A stretch of DNA of 64,000 nucleotides from Humitalea rosea (GTDB taxonomy: Bacteria; Pseudomonadota; Alphaproteobacteria; Acetobacterales; Acetobacteraceae): contig NZ_QKYU01000010.1 of NCBI RefSeq assembly GCF_003253705.1, positions 62,001-126,000 of the forward strand, written 5' to 3'. Shown here piece after piece: positions 9,440 to 17,941 of the stretch; the stretch's first letter is position 1, and every line of letters begins with the position of its first letter. Made by a program: the position numbers and the translations under genes. The notes under the pieces are model-generated. The model searched no databases. It was not told the DNA's origin and worked only from the letters and a program-made list of their open reading frames with translations.

Positions 9440-11527
9440 TCAGGCGCTCTTGGCCATGATCTCGTCGGCGATGTTGCGCGGCACCGGGTCGTAGTGATGG
9501 AACTGCATCGAGAAGGACGCACGCCCCTTGGTCATGCCGCGCAGGTTGGAGATGTAGCCGAACATCTCCTTCAGCGGGACATGGGCGCGAACGATGACCG
9601 AGGTGCCGGCCATGTCCTGGGACTGGATGACGCCACGGCGACGGTTGAGATCGCCCACCACGTCACCGACGTGGTCCTGCGGGGTGGTCACTTCCACGTC
9701 CATGATCGGCTCCAGGATCACCGGGCCGGCCTTCTTCATGCCTTCGCGGAAGCAGGCCTTGGCGGCGATTTCAAACGCCAGCGCGCTTGAGTCGACGTCA
9801 TGGTACTTGCCGTCGATCAGGCTGTACTTGAAGTCCACGGTCGGGAAGCCGGCCATGACGCCGGTATCGGCCTGCACCTTGATGCCCTTTTCCACCGCCG
9901 GGATGTATTCGCGCGGGACCGAGCCGCCGACCACGCCGTTGTGGAACTCGACGCCGGTGTTGCGCTCTTTCGGCTCGAAGGTGATCTTCACCTCGGCGTA
10001 CTGGCCCGAACCGCCCGACTGCTTCTTGTGGGTATAGGTTTCGGTATGCGACTTGGTGATCGTCTCGCGATACGCGACCTGCGGGGCGCCGATGTTGCAA
10101 TCCACGCCGTATTCGCGGCGCAGACGATCGACGATGATCTCCAGGTGCAGCTCGCCCATGCCGGAGAGGATGACCTGGCCGGTCTCCTGATCGGTCTTGA
10201 CGCGCAGGCTGGGGTCTTCGCCGGCCAGCTTGCCGAGGCCCATGGTCATCTTCTCGACCGCTTCCTTGGTCTTCGGCTCGACCGAGATGTCGATGACCGG
10301 GACCGGGAAGGCCATGCGCTCCAGCACCACCGGATCGGAGGCGTCCGCCAGCGTGTCGCCGGTCCCGGTGTCCTTCAGCCCCACGAAGGCCGCGATGTCG
10401 CCGGCGGTGACTTCCTTGATTTCCTCACGCTTGTCGGCGTGCATCTGGAACATGCGGCCGATGCGTTCCTTGTGGTCCTTGGTCGTGTTCATGACCGTGT
10501 CGCCCACCTTCAGCACGCCCGAATAGACGCGGACGAAGGTCAGGTTGCCGTACTTGTCATTGATGATCTTGAAGGCGAGGCCGGCGAAGGGCGCATCCAC
10601 ATTCGCCGGGATCACGCGGCGGTCGTCGCCGACCGTCTCTTCCTGGCCTTCCTCACCGGCGACCTTGATGCCGGGGACGTCGATGGGGCTCGGCAGATAA
10701 TCCAGCACGCCATCCAGCAGCGGCTGCACGCCCTTGTTCTTGAAGGCGGTGCCGCACATCACCGGGCGGAAGGCGCCGTCGATGGTGCCGCGCTTGATGG
10801 CGCGCTTCAGCGTCGCGACCGAGACGTCGCCATGCTCGAAATATTCCTCCATCCCGGCGTCATCCACCGAAAGCGCGGTGTCGAGCAGGATCTGGCGGTA
10901 TTCCTTCGCCTTCTCCACCAGATCGGCGGGGATGTCGGCGTAGTGGTAGGCGGCGCCAAGCTCGTCGCCTTCCCAGATGATCGCCTTCATCTCGACCAGA
11001 TCGACGACGCCGAGGAAGGTGTCCTCGATGCCGATCGGGAGTTGCAGGGCCACCCAGTTGATGCCGAGCTTCTCGGTCAGCGTCGCCGCCGCCTTGTAGA
11101 AATCGGCGCCGGTGCGATCCAGCTTGTTGATGAAGATCAGGCGGGGGACGTTGTAGCGGTCGGCGAGACGCCAGTTGGTCTCCGACTGCGGCTGCACGCC
11201 GGCCACGCCTTCGATGATGAAGACGGCACCATCCAGCACGCGCAGCGACCGGTTGACTTCGATGTTGAAGTCGATGTGGCCGGGGGTGTCGATGATGTTG
11301 ATCCGGTGGTCCTTCCACACGGCGGTCACGGCGGCGGAGGTGATGGTGATCCCGCGCTCGCGCTCCTGCTCCATGTAGTCGGTGGTGGTGTTGCCGTCAT
11401 GGACTTCACCGATCCGGTGGCTCTTGCCGGTGTAGTAGAGAATCCGCTCGGTCGTCGTGGTCTTCCCGGCGTCGATATGCGCCGTGATGCCAATGTTGCG
11501 GATAAGATCCAGCGAAATGCGCGCCAC
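9440..11527 (-). CDS. fusA: Translation elongation factor G (GTG start, stand-alone copy)
   Basis: A 695-residue translocation GTPase. The G-domain motifs are AHIDAGKT (16-23), DTPGH (80-84) and NKLD (134-137), followed by the remaining EF-G domains to a normal C-terminus. The GTG at 11527 is chosen because it gives the conserved N-terminus ([15 protein letters not shown]) and is preceded by GGAGG six bases upstream; the frame upstream is not conserved. Unlike the usual rpsL-rpsG-fusA-tuf arrangement it stands alone between dksA and a glycosyltransferase. Several G-domain positions differ from the common housekeeping form ([21 protein letters not shown]). It may be a second EF-G paralogue or the relocated single copy; the window cannot decide. 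Confidence 0.93.
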   Translation of the reverse strand: MARISLDLIRNIGITAHIDAGKTTTTERILYYTGKSHRIGEVHDGNTTTDYMEQERERGITITSAAVTAVWKDHRINIIDTPGHIDFNIEVNRSLRVLDGAVFIIEGVAGVQPQSETNWRLADRYNVPRLIFINKLDRTGADFYKAAATLTEKLGINWVALQLPIGIEDTFLGVVDLVEMKAIIWEGDELGAAYHYADIPADLVEKAKEYRQILLDTALSVDDAGMEEYFEHGDVSVATLKRAIKRGTIDGAFRPVMCGTAFKNKGVQPLLDGVLDYLPSPIDVPGIKVAGEEGQEETVGDDRRVIPANVDAPFAGLAFKIINDKYGNLTFVRVYSGVLKVGDTVMNTTKDHKERIGRMFQMHADKREEIKEVTAGDIAAFVGLKDTGTGDTLADASDPVVLERMAFPVPVIDISVEPKTKEAVEKMTMGLGKLAGEDPSLRVKTDQETGQVILSGMGELHLEIIVDRLRREYGVDCNIGAPQVAYRETITKSHTETYTHKKQSGGSGQYAEVKITFEPKERNTGVEFHNGVVGGSVPREYIPAVEKGIKVQADTGVMAGFPTVDFKYSLIDGKYHDVDSSALAFEIAAKACFREGMKKAGPVILEPIMDVEVTTPQDHVGDVVGDLNRRRGVIQSQDMAGTSVIVRAHVPLKEMFGYISNLRGMTKGRASFSMQFHHYDPVPRNIADEIMAKSA

Positions 11528-11694
11528 GGGGGGCCTCCATACGAAAACGCGGGCCCGAGGCGGCATCCTTGCCGCCCGCCCGAGGCTGAAAGACAAAACA
11601 ATAGCTAGGTCGGCCGCCTTCTGCGCTGGCGCGCCCGGAAATGCAAGCCGCTGTCGCCGCGCCCCGCCGCTATGGACGGGGCGGCGGCATAGGA
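11528..11694 (-). promoter_or_regulatory. dksA-fusA intergenic region: fusA leader hairpin and possible dksA terminator
   Basis: Two structures are visible. GGCGGCA/TGCCGCC with a TCCT loop (11559-11576) lies about 30 bases upstream of the fusA start and would form in its leader RNA; CCCGAGG is repeated directly on both sides of it. CGCCCCG/CGGGGCG (11660-11683) lies 12 bases beyond the dksA stop and could end dksA transcription, though no T-run follows. No convincing -35/-10 pair was found, so the fusA promoter position is unknown. Confidence 0.4.
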
Positions 11695-12111
11695 TCAGTC
11701 GTCGCGGTGGACGCGTTCCATGCGTTCGTGGCGCTCCTGCGCCTCGATCGACAGGGTCGCGATCGGCCGCGCCTCAAGCCGGCGCAGGCCAATCGGCTCG
11801 CCCGATTCCTCGCAATAGCCGTAGGTGCCGTTCTCGATCCGCTCCAGGGCCTGATCGATCTTGCTGATCAGCTTGCGTGCCCGGTCGCGGGTGCGAAGTT
11901 CCAATGCGCGGTCGGTCTCGACGCTGGCGCGATCGGTGAGATCGGCCTCGACGATTCCGCCCTGCCCCATGGAGGACAGGGTTTCCCCCGCCTCCCGGAC
12001 CAGATCGCTGCGCCATCTCAGCAGCTTCTGGCGGAAATAGGCCAGATGCTGCGCGGACATGTAGTCCTCGTCAGCGGAGGGTTTGTAGTCCGGCGGCAGC
12101 GTCATGAGCAT
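11695..12111 (-). CDS. dksA: RNA polymerase-binding transcription factor DksA (cysteine-poor form)
   Basis: A 138-residue DksA. It binds the RNA polymerase secondary channel and works with ppGpp to adjust rRNA and amino-acid promoter activity. The coiled-coil tip motif DLTDRA is at 57-62, matching the essential DxxDxA. The C-terminal globular part keeps [10 protein letters not shown] and [11 protein letters not shown] but only Cys100 of the four zinc-site cysteines; the others are Ser103, Ser121 and Ala124. This is the alphaproteobacterial, probably zinc-independent type. The ATG at 12111 is preceded by GGGGAC and gives the family N-terminus [19 protein letters not shown] at 12150 is possible but less likely. 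Confidence 0.92.
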   Translation of the reverse strand: MLMTLPPDYKPSADEDYMSAQHLAYFRQKLLRWRSDLVREAGETLSSMGQGGIVEADLTDRASVETDRALELRTRDRARKLISKIDQALERIENGTYGYCEESGEPIGLRRLEARPIATLSIEAQERHERMERVHRDD

Positions 12112-12248
12112 GCGTGAGTCCCCGAACGTGACCGGTGAAAGGATCACCACCAGCCCCTTGTTGGGGCGCCTTTATCGCGCGGCGCGGCTGGTGCCAAGGG
12201 GTAACCAATGGGTGATTTTTGTGACAACGGCTTGATCTGCCGCGCTTT
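12112..12248 (-). promoter_or_regulatory. dksA upstream region with competing inverted repeats
   Basis: Read on the minus strand, this leader region holds two mutually exclusive pairings: CACCAGCC (12148-12155) with GGCTGGTG (12186-12193), and CCCCTTG (12154-12160) with CAAGGGG (12195-12201). A smaller hairpin GCCCC-AACAA-GGGGC also lies nearer the gene. A weak promoter candidate is TTGGCA with GATAAA, but the spacing is only 15. Competing stems could allow leader regulation of dksA; this is inference only. Confidence 0.35.
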
Positions 12249-12668
12249 TCAACCCGGGCGTAAGCAATGTGCCTTTGCGCGCGCCAGTTCTATGCGGGCG
12301 CGAAGCCGGATCGAGGCCGTAACTTCCGCCAGGAGGGGGTCCAAGGGCTCAGGCAGGGCCACCAGGGTGGCAAGCACCGCCCGCCCGTCCTCCCCCCCGC
12401 CACCGCCCAGCATGGCCAGCTGCAGCCCCCCCAGCCCGTCGAGCGCCGCCTCGGCCCGCGAGGCAATATCGGCGTCGGAGGGGGGCGGGGCGGGGCTGCG
12501 CGCCGCCTCCTGCAACTCCAGCGACAGGCTGGCGGCAACCGCACCGGATTCGTCCGGGGACTCGGCCGCGGGCGCCCCGGGCAGGCGGAAGGCCGCCCCA
12601 CCCCGCCCGGCCCGGCGCGTCGGCTCCTGCGCGATGCGACCCGCTCCCTGAATTCCCAACGCCAGCAT
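12249..12668 (-). CDS. fliX: Flagellar assembly regulator FliX
   Basis: A 139-residue protein with an N-terminus MLALGIQGAG, an Ala/Pro-rich middle and a helical C-terminal half containing LGGLQLAMLGG and a leucine-rich tail. This composition, length and position divergent from flgI match FliX, the alphaproteobacterial protein that couples class II flagellar structure assembly to the FlbD regulator in Caulobacter. ATG 12668 is chosen for its perfect AGGAGG ribosome site; an upstream start at 12701 has none. The 176-base gap to flgI should hold divergent promoters. Confidence 0.75.
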   Translation of the reverse strand: MLALGIQGAGRIAQEPTRRAGRGGAAFRLPGAPAAESPDESGAVAASLSLELQEAARSPAPPPSDADIASRAEAALDGLGGLQLAMLGGGGGEDGRAVLATLVALPEPLDPLLAEVTASIRLRARIELARAKAHCLRPG

Positions 12669-12844
12669 CACCGCCTCCTGTCTCTCTCCGCCCCACGCCA
12701 TGCGGCAGTTCCTGCCTCATCCCCGGCGCTTTCCTGCCGGGCGGCGGGCAGGGCCTGCCGCCGCGAGGCCCAATCGGGCTGGCATGGGCTTCGCCATGTG
12801 CCGTCCGGCCACCGGCGTTCCGTCGGCTGGCCCGGAGGCGCATC

Positions 12845-13963
12845 GTGGCGAGTAATACTTTCGCAAGGATCAAGATCGCTGCCGTGCTGCTGCTCGCCAT
12901 GGCGCTTATGGCCCCGGCCATGGCGCAGGTGCGCATCAAGGACATCGCGGATCTGGAGGGGATCCGGGACAACCAGCTGGTCGGCTATGGCCTGGTGGTC
13001 GGGCTGCCGGGGACCGGCGACCGGCTGCGCTCCTCGGTCTTCACCCGCCAGTCGCTGGTCGGCATGCTGGAACGGCTCGGCGTGAACACCCGCGACTTCG
13101 AGCGCCAGATGGACACCAAGAACGTCGCCGCGGTGATGGTGACGACCAATTTGCCCGCCTTCGCCCGGCCCGGCAGCCGGATCGATGTCGCGATCTCCTC
13201 GCTCGGCGATGCCCAGAACCTGACCGGCGGGCTCCTGCTGGTCACCCCGCTGCTCGGCGCGGATGGGGAGGTCTACGCCGTCGCCCAGGGGCCGGTCGCG
13301 ACCGGGGCCATCGCCGCGCGCGGCGCCGGGGCCAGCGTGCAGCGCGGCGTGCCGACGAGCGCACGCATCGCCAGCGGCGCCATCGTGGAGCGGGAGGTGC
13401 CCTATTCGCTCGGCGCGCAGCAGGCGATGCGCCTCGCCCTGCGCAACCCGGACCTGACCACCGCCCGCCGGATCGCGGCCGCCATCAACCGTGCCTCCGG
13501 CGCCACCGTCGCCACCGCGACCGACCCGCGCACCGTGGCCCTGGCCCTCGGCGGCCGCGACCCGGTGGGCTTCCTGGCCGGGATCGAGCAGCTCCGCGTG
13601 GTGCCGGACCAGGTGGCGCGCGTGGTGATCGAGGAAGCCTCGGGCACCATCGTCATGGGCAGCAACGTCCGCATCAGCACGGTGGCCATCGCCCAGGGCA
13701 ACCTGACCATCCGCATCACCGAGACGCCCCAGGTCAGCCAGCCCAACCCCTTCTCGGACGGCGAGACGGTGGTGACGCCGCGCACCCAGATCGAGATCGA
13801 CGATCAGCGCGAGCGCCGGGTAGGGGTGCTCGCCGGCTCCATCACCTTGGCGGAGCTGGTGCGCGGGCTGAACAGCCTCGGCGTCGGGCCGCGCGACCTC
13901 ATCACCATCCTGCAGACCATCAAGGCCGCGGGCGCGCTGCAAGCCGAGCTGGAGGTCCGCTGA
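12845..13963 (+). CDS. flgI: Flagellar P-ring protein FlgI (GTG start)
   Basis: A 372-residue periplasmic protein forming the ring around the flagellar rod in the peptidoglycan layer. A Sec signal peptide covers about 1-27, ending AMA|QVRIKDIA. The mature start through NQLVGYGLVVGLPGTGD, and NVAAVMVTTNLPAFARPG further on, are strongly conserved FlgI sequences. Length is normal. Translation starts at a GTG with GGAGG upstream. It is followed without a gap by cheL and flbY (TGATG and ATGA junctions), the usual alphaproteobacterial order. Confidence 0.96.
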   Translation: MASNTFARIKIAAVLLLAMALMAPAMAQVRIKDIADLEGIRDNQLVGYGLVVGLPGTGDRLRSSVFTRQSLVGMLERLGVNTRDFERQMDTKNVAAVMVTTNLPAFARPGSRIDVAISSLGDAQNLTGGLLLVTPLLGADGEVYAVAQGPVATGAIAARGAGASVQRGVPTSARIASGAIVEREVPYSLGAQQAMRLALRNPDLTTARRIAAAINRASGATVATATDPRTVALALGGRDPVGFLAGIEQLRVVPDQVARVVIEEASGTIVMGSNVRISTVAIAQGNLTIRITETPQVSQPNPFSDGETVVTPRTQIEIDDQRERRVGVLAGSITLAELVRGLNSLGVGPRDLITILQTIKAAGALQAELEVR

Positions 13964-14241
13964 TGACCATTGCCGCCCCAATCACCGCCATCACCCGCGT
14001 CGCCCGCCAGTTCGAGGCGCAGGCCCTCGGCGCGCTGTTGCAGCCGATCTTCGCCACGGTGAATGCGGCCGCTGGCCGCTTCGGCGGTGGCGCGCCGGAG
14101 GCGGCGTGGCAGCCGATGCTGGTCGATGCCATCGCCACCGCCATGGCCGGCACCGGCGGCATCGGCCTCGCCTCCGCCGTCCAGGCGGAATTGCTGCGGG
14201 CCCAGGCCGCACAACAGACACCGGAGACCCCGACCCCATGA
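13963..14241 (+). CDS. cheL: Rod-binding protein, FlgJ N-terminal type (CheL-like)
   Basis: A 92-residue protein corresponding to the rod-binding N-terminal domain of FlgJ without the muramidase domain. Alphaproteobacteria encode this short form as CheL, directly after flgI. Visible features are ARQFEAQALGALLQPIF, the conserved motif of the domain, and GGIGLASAVQAELLR near the end. It should cap or chaperone rod assembly in the periplasm. Because it has no muramidase, a separate lytic enzyme must open the wall. It starts one base inside the flgI stop (TGATG). Confidence 0.82.
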   Translation: MTIAAPITAITRVARQFEAQALGALLQPIFATVNAAAGRFGGGAPEAAWQPMLVDAIATAMAGTGGIGLASAVQAELLRAQAAQQTPETPTP

Positions 14242-14642
14242 TGCATGCCCTGCTCACCGCCGGCCTGCGCCTCGCCGAGGCGCTGCGGGCCGAGAACGCC
14301 GCCTTGGCCGCCATGGATCTCGGCCGCGCCGCCGGCATCACAGCGGCCAAGGCCCGCGCCTCGGATGCCTTCGCCGCCGCCTGGGCCGCGGCCCAGAAGA
14401 CCGGCGCCCGGCCCGGCGGCGAGGAGGCCCATGCCGCCGCCACCGCGCTGGCCGACCGGCTCGCGCATCTCTCGGCGGAGAACCGCCGGCTGCTGGAATA
14501 TGCCATCACCCTGCAGGCCAAGGTGATCGAGACCATCGCCGGCGCCGCCCTGCCGCGCGCGAGCCCGCCGACCTATGGCGCCTCCGGCCTGCGCCCGGCG
14601 CCGCGGGTGACGCCCGCCGTGGCCTTCGTCGCACGCGTCTGA
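14238..14642 (+). CDS. flbY: Flagellar export chaperone-like protein (FlbY/FlgN type)
   Basis: A 134-residue, mostly helical protein. ATG 14238 overlaps the cheL stop (ATGA); an upstream frame opening at 14106 lies inside cheL and has shadow composition. Residues 1-100 form long amphipathic helices rich in Ala and Glu with coiled-coil character (LRAENAALAAMDL, AHLSAENRRLLEYAITL), like FlgN-type chaperones of hook-associated proteins. Position after flgI-cheL matches flbY of Caulobacter. Sequence conservation in this family is low, so the name rests partly on gene order. Confidence 0.65.
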   Translation: MMHALLTAGLRLAEALRAENAALAAMDLGRAAGITAAKARASDAFAAAWAAAQKTGARPGGEEAHAAATALADRLAHLSAENRRLLEYAITLQAKVIETIAGAALPRASPPTYGASGLRPAPRVTPAVAFVARV

Positions 14643-14694
14643 GACGGCCCCTGCCCTTTCGATGCCACGATGGCTGGGCCATATACCGCCCCGC

Positions 14695-15489
14695 ATGACG
14701 CAGCCCGCCGCCGACGCCGAAATGGACCGCCTCTGGACAGCGCTGCTGGACCGCGCGGCGGGGGGGCATGCGGCCTTGCCGGAGCATCCGCTCCGCGCGC
14801 TGTTCGCGCCGCTCTTCGCCGCGCCGCGCCAGGCCGGTGGCGCCGTGGTGGTGGGGCGGCTCGCGCAATCCCTCGATGGCCGGATCGCGGCCTGCAATGG
14901 CGCGTCACAATGGATCGGGGGTGCGGGCGACCTGCGCCACACCCATCGCCTGCGCGCGCTCTGCCATGCCGTCGTGGTCGGCGCCGGCACCATCGCCGCG
15001 GATGATCCGCAGCTCACCACGCGGCTGGTGCCGGGTCCGCATCCGCTGCGGGTGGTGCTGGACCCGCGGCGCCGGCTCGCCAGCCACTACCGCATCTTCA
15101 CCGAGGGTCCGCCGACCCTGCTCGTCACCACGACCGAGGGCCCCGACCGGCATGGCCAAGCCGAGGTGCTGCGGCTGCCGGCCGATACCGACGCGCGCTG
15201 CGATGTCGCGGGGCTGATTGCGGCGCTTGCCGCGAGAGGGCTGACCCGCATCTTCGTCGAGGGCGGCGGCGTCACCGTCTCGCGCTTTCTCCGCGCGGGG
15301 TGTCTGGACCGGCTGCACATCACCATCGCGCCCCTGATCCTCGGCTCCGGCCGTCCGGCCTTCGTGCTGCCCGAGGTCACCTGCATTCAGGATGGGCTGC
15401 GCGCGCCCTGGATGGTGCATCCGCTCGGCGACGACATATTGGTGGATATGGCGATCGACGGCGCCCGGCCCTGGAGCAACGCAACATGA
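14695..15489 (+). CDS. RibD C-terminal-type reductase (pyrimidine/pteridine reductase family)
   Basis: A 264-residue dihydrofolate-reductase-fold enzyme of the RibD_C family, without the deaminase domain of housekeeping RibD. SLDG (59-62), GAGTIAADDP (96-105) and FVEGGG (187-192) are the substrate- and NADPH-binding motifs. In riboflavin synthesis this fold reduces the ribosyl group of a 5-amino-uracil; stand-alone versions act on related heterocycles in natural-product pathways. ATG 14695 follows ATATACC and leaves 52 bases after flbY. It begins a chain of five genes with 1-4 base overlaps or very short gaps, so its substrate is probably a pteridine or pyrimidine-derived intermediate handled by the next genes. 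Confidence 0.78.
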   Translation: MTQPAADAEMDRLWTALLDRAAGGHAALPEHPLRALFAPLFAAPRQAGGAVVVGRLAQSLDGRIAACNGASQWIGGAGDLRHTHRLRALCHAVVVGAGTIAADDPQLTTRLVPGPHPLRVVLDPRRRLASHYRIFTEGPPTLLVTTTEGPDRHGQAEVLRLPADTDARCDVAGLIAALAARGLTRIFVEGGGVTVSRFLRAGCLDRLHITIAPLILGSGRPAFVLPEVTCIQDGLRAPWMVHPLGDDILVDMAIDGARPWSNAT

Positions 15490-16466
15490 TCGGCCGCGCC
15501 TTCTGGACCATCGCCGCCGGCCAGGGCGAACTGCGCGAGGAGCGCCTGCCCCCGCGCGCGCCCGACCAGCTCCTGATCCGCACCCTTGCGACCGCGATCT
15601 CGCGCGGCACCGAGCGGCTGGTCTTCTCCGGCCGCGTGCCGGAGACGCAATGGGGCGCCATGGCCTGCCCGCTGATGGCGGGCTGCTTCCCCTTCCCGGT
15701 CAAATACGGCTACGCGGCGGTCGGCGTGGTGGAGGCCGGCCCGGAGGAGATGATCGGTCGCCGTGTGTTCGTGCTGCACCCGCATCAGGACCGTTTTCTC
15801 GCGCCCTCCGCGATGTGCGTGCCCGTGCCCGATGCGGTGCCGGATAGGCGCGCGGTGCTGGCGGCGAACATGGAAACCGCGCTGAACATCATCTGGGATG
15901 CGCGGCCGCTGCCCGGCGAACGCGCGCTGGTGATCGGCGCAGGCGTGGTCGGGCTGCTGGTGGCGCATCTGCTGTCGCGCTTTCCCGGCATGGAGCTGAC
16001 GCTCTGCGACGCCGATCCCTCGCGCGAGGTGATCGCCCGCGCGCTCGGGCTGCGCTTTTGCCTGCCCGAGGCTGCGCCCGGCGATCGCGAGTTGATCGTG
16101 CATGCCTCGGCCAATCCGGAGGGGCTGCGCCTCGCGCTGCGCTCCGCCGGTTTCGAGGCGCGCATCATCGAGGCCTCCTGGTTCGGCGATGCGCTGTGCA
16201 ACCTTCCGCTCGGCGAGGCCTTCCACTCCCGCCGGCTGTCGCTGGTCAGTTCCCAGGTCGGCGCGGTCAGCCCGGCCATGCGCGGCCGGCGCAGCTATGG
16301 CGAGCGTCTGGCCTTGGCCTTGACGCTGCTTGAGGATACGCGCCTGGACGCCCTGCTCGGCGTGCCCACAGCCTTCGCCGATCTGCCGGCGCGGATGGGG
16401 GCGCTGCTCGGGCTGGATGGATCTGTTGCCGCTGCCCCCTGCCCCGTCGTTACCTATGATGCCTGA
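15486..16466 (+). CDS. MDR-family dehydrogenase, BchC/threonine-dehydrogenase-like
   Basis: A 326-residue medium-chain dehydrogenase/reductase. The N-terminal catalytic domain shows ISRGTERLVFSGRVP (38-52), a sequence type shared with bacteriochlorophyllide hydroxyethyl dehydrogenase BchC rather than with zinc alcohol dehydrogenases; the usual catalytic Cys-Gly-x-Asp is absent. The Rossmann motif is GAGVVG at 151-156. It starts with ATGA overlap on the reductase stop and is followed 15 bases later by the PTPS-like gene. Probably oxidises or reduces a hydroxyl on the pathway's small-molecule substrate with NAD(P)(H). A role in bacteriochlorophyll synthesis is unlikely because no other bch gene is nearby. 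Confidence 0.72.
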   Translation: MIGRAFWTIAAGQGELREERLPPRAPDQLLIRTLATAISRGTERLVFSGRVPETQWGAMACPLMAGCFPFPVKYGYAAVGVVEAGPEEMIGRRVFVLHPHQDRFLAPSAMCVPVPDAVPDRRAVLAANMETALNIIWDARPLPGERALVIGAGVVGLLVAHLLSRFPGMELTLCDADPSREVIARALGLRFCLPEAAPGDRELIVHASANPEGLRLALRSAGFEARIIEASWFGDALCNLPLGEAFHSRRLSLVSSQVGAVSPAMRGRRSYGERLALALTLLEDTRLDALLGVPTAFADLPARMGALLGLDGSVAAAPCPVVTYDA

Positions 16467-16481
16467 AGGATCGCGCCTGCC

Positions 16482-16895
16482 ATGTTCAGCCTGACCGTCG
16501 CCGACCACGTCATGATCGCGCATTCCTTCCGCGGCGAGGAATTCGGCCCGGCGCAGCGCGTGCATGGCGCGACCTTCGTGGTCGAGGCCGAGTTCCGCGC
16601 CAAGGCGCTGGACCAGGCGAACCTGCTGGTGGACATCGCCGCCGCGCGGGTGGAACTGCGCAAGATCCTCGACGGCTTCGACTACACCAACCTCGATACC
16701 CTGCCGGTCTTCGCCGGGCAGAACACCACGACCGAATATCTGTGCTTCCACATCCACGCCGAGCTTTGCGCGGCGCTGAAGCAGGGCAAGCTCGGCGCGG
16801 GCGGCCACAAGGTCGAGGCGCTGAAGGTGCTGCTGCGCGAAAGCCCGCTCGCCTGGGCCGCGTACGAGGCGCCCATCGACGCCGCCCTCGCCTGA
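16482..16895 (+). CDS. 6-pyruvoyl-tetrahydropterin synthase / QueD-like protein with altered active site
   Basis: A 137-residue T-fold protein of the PTPS/QueD family. Recognisable landmarks are IAHSF with zinc-type His14, RVHGATF where the first His of the HxH zinc pair is kept (His28) but the second is Ala30, FDYTNLD in place of the catalytic DH motif (His to Tyr), NTTTEY in place of NPTSE, and LLRESP with the substrate-binding Glu. The catalytic Cys normally just before HxH is also missing (position of Ala24). It is unlikely to carry out ordinary PTPS or QueD chemistry, and may bind a pterin or catalyse a changed reaction. It overlaps the next gene by one base. Confidence 0.7.
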   Translation: MFSLTVADHVMIAHSFRGEEFGPAQRVHGATFVVEAEFRAKALDQANLLVDIAAARVELRKILDGFDYTNLDTLPVFAGQNTTTEYLCFHIHAELCAALKQGKLGAGGHKVEALKVLLRESPLAWAAYEAPIDAALA

Positions 16896-17941
16896 TGCCC
16901 GCGCCGATCGCGCTGCTGGTCCCGGGGCCGTTCGACGCCATCAGCGGCGGCTATGTCTATGACCGACGCATCGTGGCGGGGCTGCGGGCGGATGGGCGGG
17001 AGGTCGCGGTGATCGAACTCGCCGGCCACCATCCGCTGCCCGATGCCGCCGCCGAGGATTTTGCCCGCGCGACGCTGGCGGCGATCCCGGCCGGCACGCG
17101 GATCGTCGTGGATGGGCTCGGCCTGCCGGCCTTCGCCCCCGTGGTGGAGGATCTGGTGGCGCGTGGCGCCGTCGGGCTGATCCATCACCCGACGGCGCTG
17201 GAGACCGGCTTCGCCGAGGCCGACCGCGCCGCGCTGAAGGCGCGCGAGCAGGCGATCTTCCCGCGTCTCGCGGGTCTCATCACCACCTCCCGCCTCACCG
17301 CCAGCCGCCTGCCGGATGAATTCGCGGTGGACCCGGCGCGGGTGACGATCGTCGAGCCTGGCACCGACCCTGCCCCACGCAGCACCGGCAGTGGCGGGCC
17401 TGGCTGTGCCATCCTCTCCATCGGCACGCTGGTGCCGCGCAAGGGCCATGACGTGCTGCTGCGCGCCCTGGGCCGGCTGACCGATCTCGACTGGTCCCTG
17501 ACCATCGTCGGCGCCCCGCGCGATACCGCCCATGCCGATGGGCTGGTGGCGCTGGCCGAGGAGCTTGGGCTGACCAAGCGCGTCACCTTCGCCGGCGAAG
17601 TGGATGAGGTCGGCATCGAGGCGCTGTATGCCAAGGCCGATCTCTTCGCGCTGGCCACCCATTGGGAAGGCTATGGCATGGTCGCGGCCGAGGCGCTGGC
17701 GCGCGGCCTGCCGCTGGCGATCACGGCGGGCGGTGCCATCGCCGATCTGGCGACGCAGGGCACCGCCATCGTGGCCCCGGTCGGGGATGCCGACAGCCTG
17801 TCACGCGGGATGCGGCGGGCGATCCTGGACCCGCTGCTGCGCGCCAACATGGCCAAGGCCGCCTGGACCGCCGGACAGGGGCTGCCGCGCTGGTCGGATC
17901 GCGCAGCCCTCTTCGCCGCCGCATTGGATGCCGCAGCATGA
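16895..17941 (+). CDS. Glycosyltransferase family 4 in the pteridine-like cluster
   Basis: A 348-residue GT-B glycosyltransferase. The first domain begins LLVPGPFDAISGGYVYD with the GG acceptor loop; the second begins near residue 175 with LSIGTLVPRKGHDVLL; HWEGYGMVAAEALARGLP near 257 contains the EX7E motif. It starts in a TGATG junction and ends in an ATGA junction with the methyltransferase, so it belongs to the five-gene unit and not to the distant polysaccharide locus. The likely product is a glycoside of the small molecule made by the upstream enzymes. Pterin glycosides are known in cyanobacteria and some other bacteria, which makes a pterin acceptor plausible but unproven. Confidence 0.75.
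   Translation: MPAPIALLVPGPFDAISGGYVYDRRIVAGLRADGREVAVIELAGHHPLPDAAAEDFARATLAAIPAGTRIVVDGLGLPAFAPVVEDLVARGAVGLIHHPTALETGFAEADRAALKAREQAIFPRLAGLITTSRLTASRLPDEFAVDPARVTIVEPGTDPAPRSTGSGGPGCAILSIGTLVPRKGHDVLLRALGRLTDLDWSLTIVGAPRDTAHADGLVALAEELGLTKRVTFAGEVDEVGIEALYAKADLFALATHWEGYGMVAAEALARGLPLAITAGGAIADLATQGTAIVAPVGDADSLSRGMRRAILDPLLRANMAKAAWTAGQGLPRWSDRAALFAAALDAAA

Noticed and set aside
9800-11608. 602-codon open frame antiparallel to fusA
   Set aside because: It mirrors the EF-G coding sequence and has His/Asp/Val-rich shadow composition.
15486-16466. BchC bacteriochlorophyll gene
   Set aside because: Similarity to the BchC motif is seen, but no photosynthesis gene is nearby and the operon partners point elsewhere.
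16895-17941. Glycosyltransferase assigned to the surface-polysaccharide locus
   Set aside because: It overlaps the PTPS-like and methyltransferase genes and is 7.5 kb from the polysaccharide genes, so it belongs to the five-gene unit.
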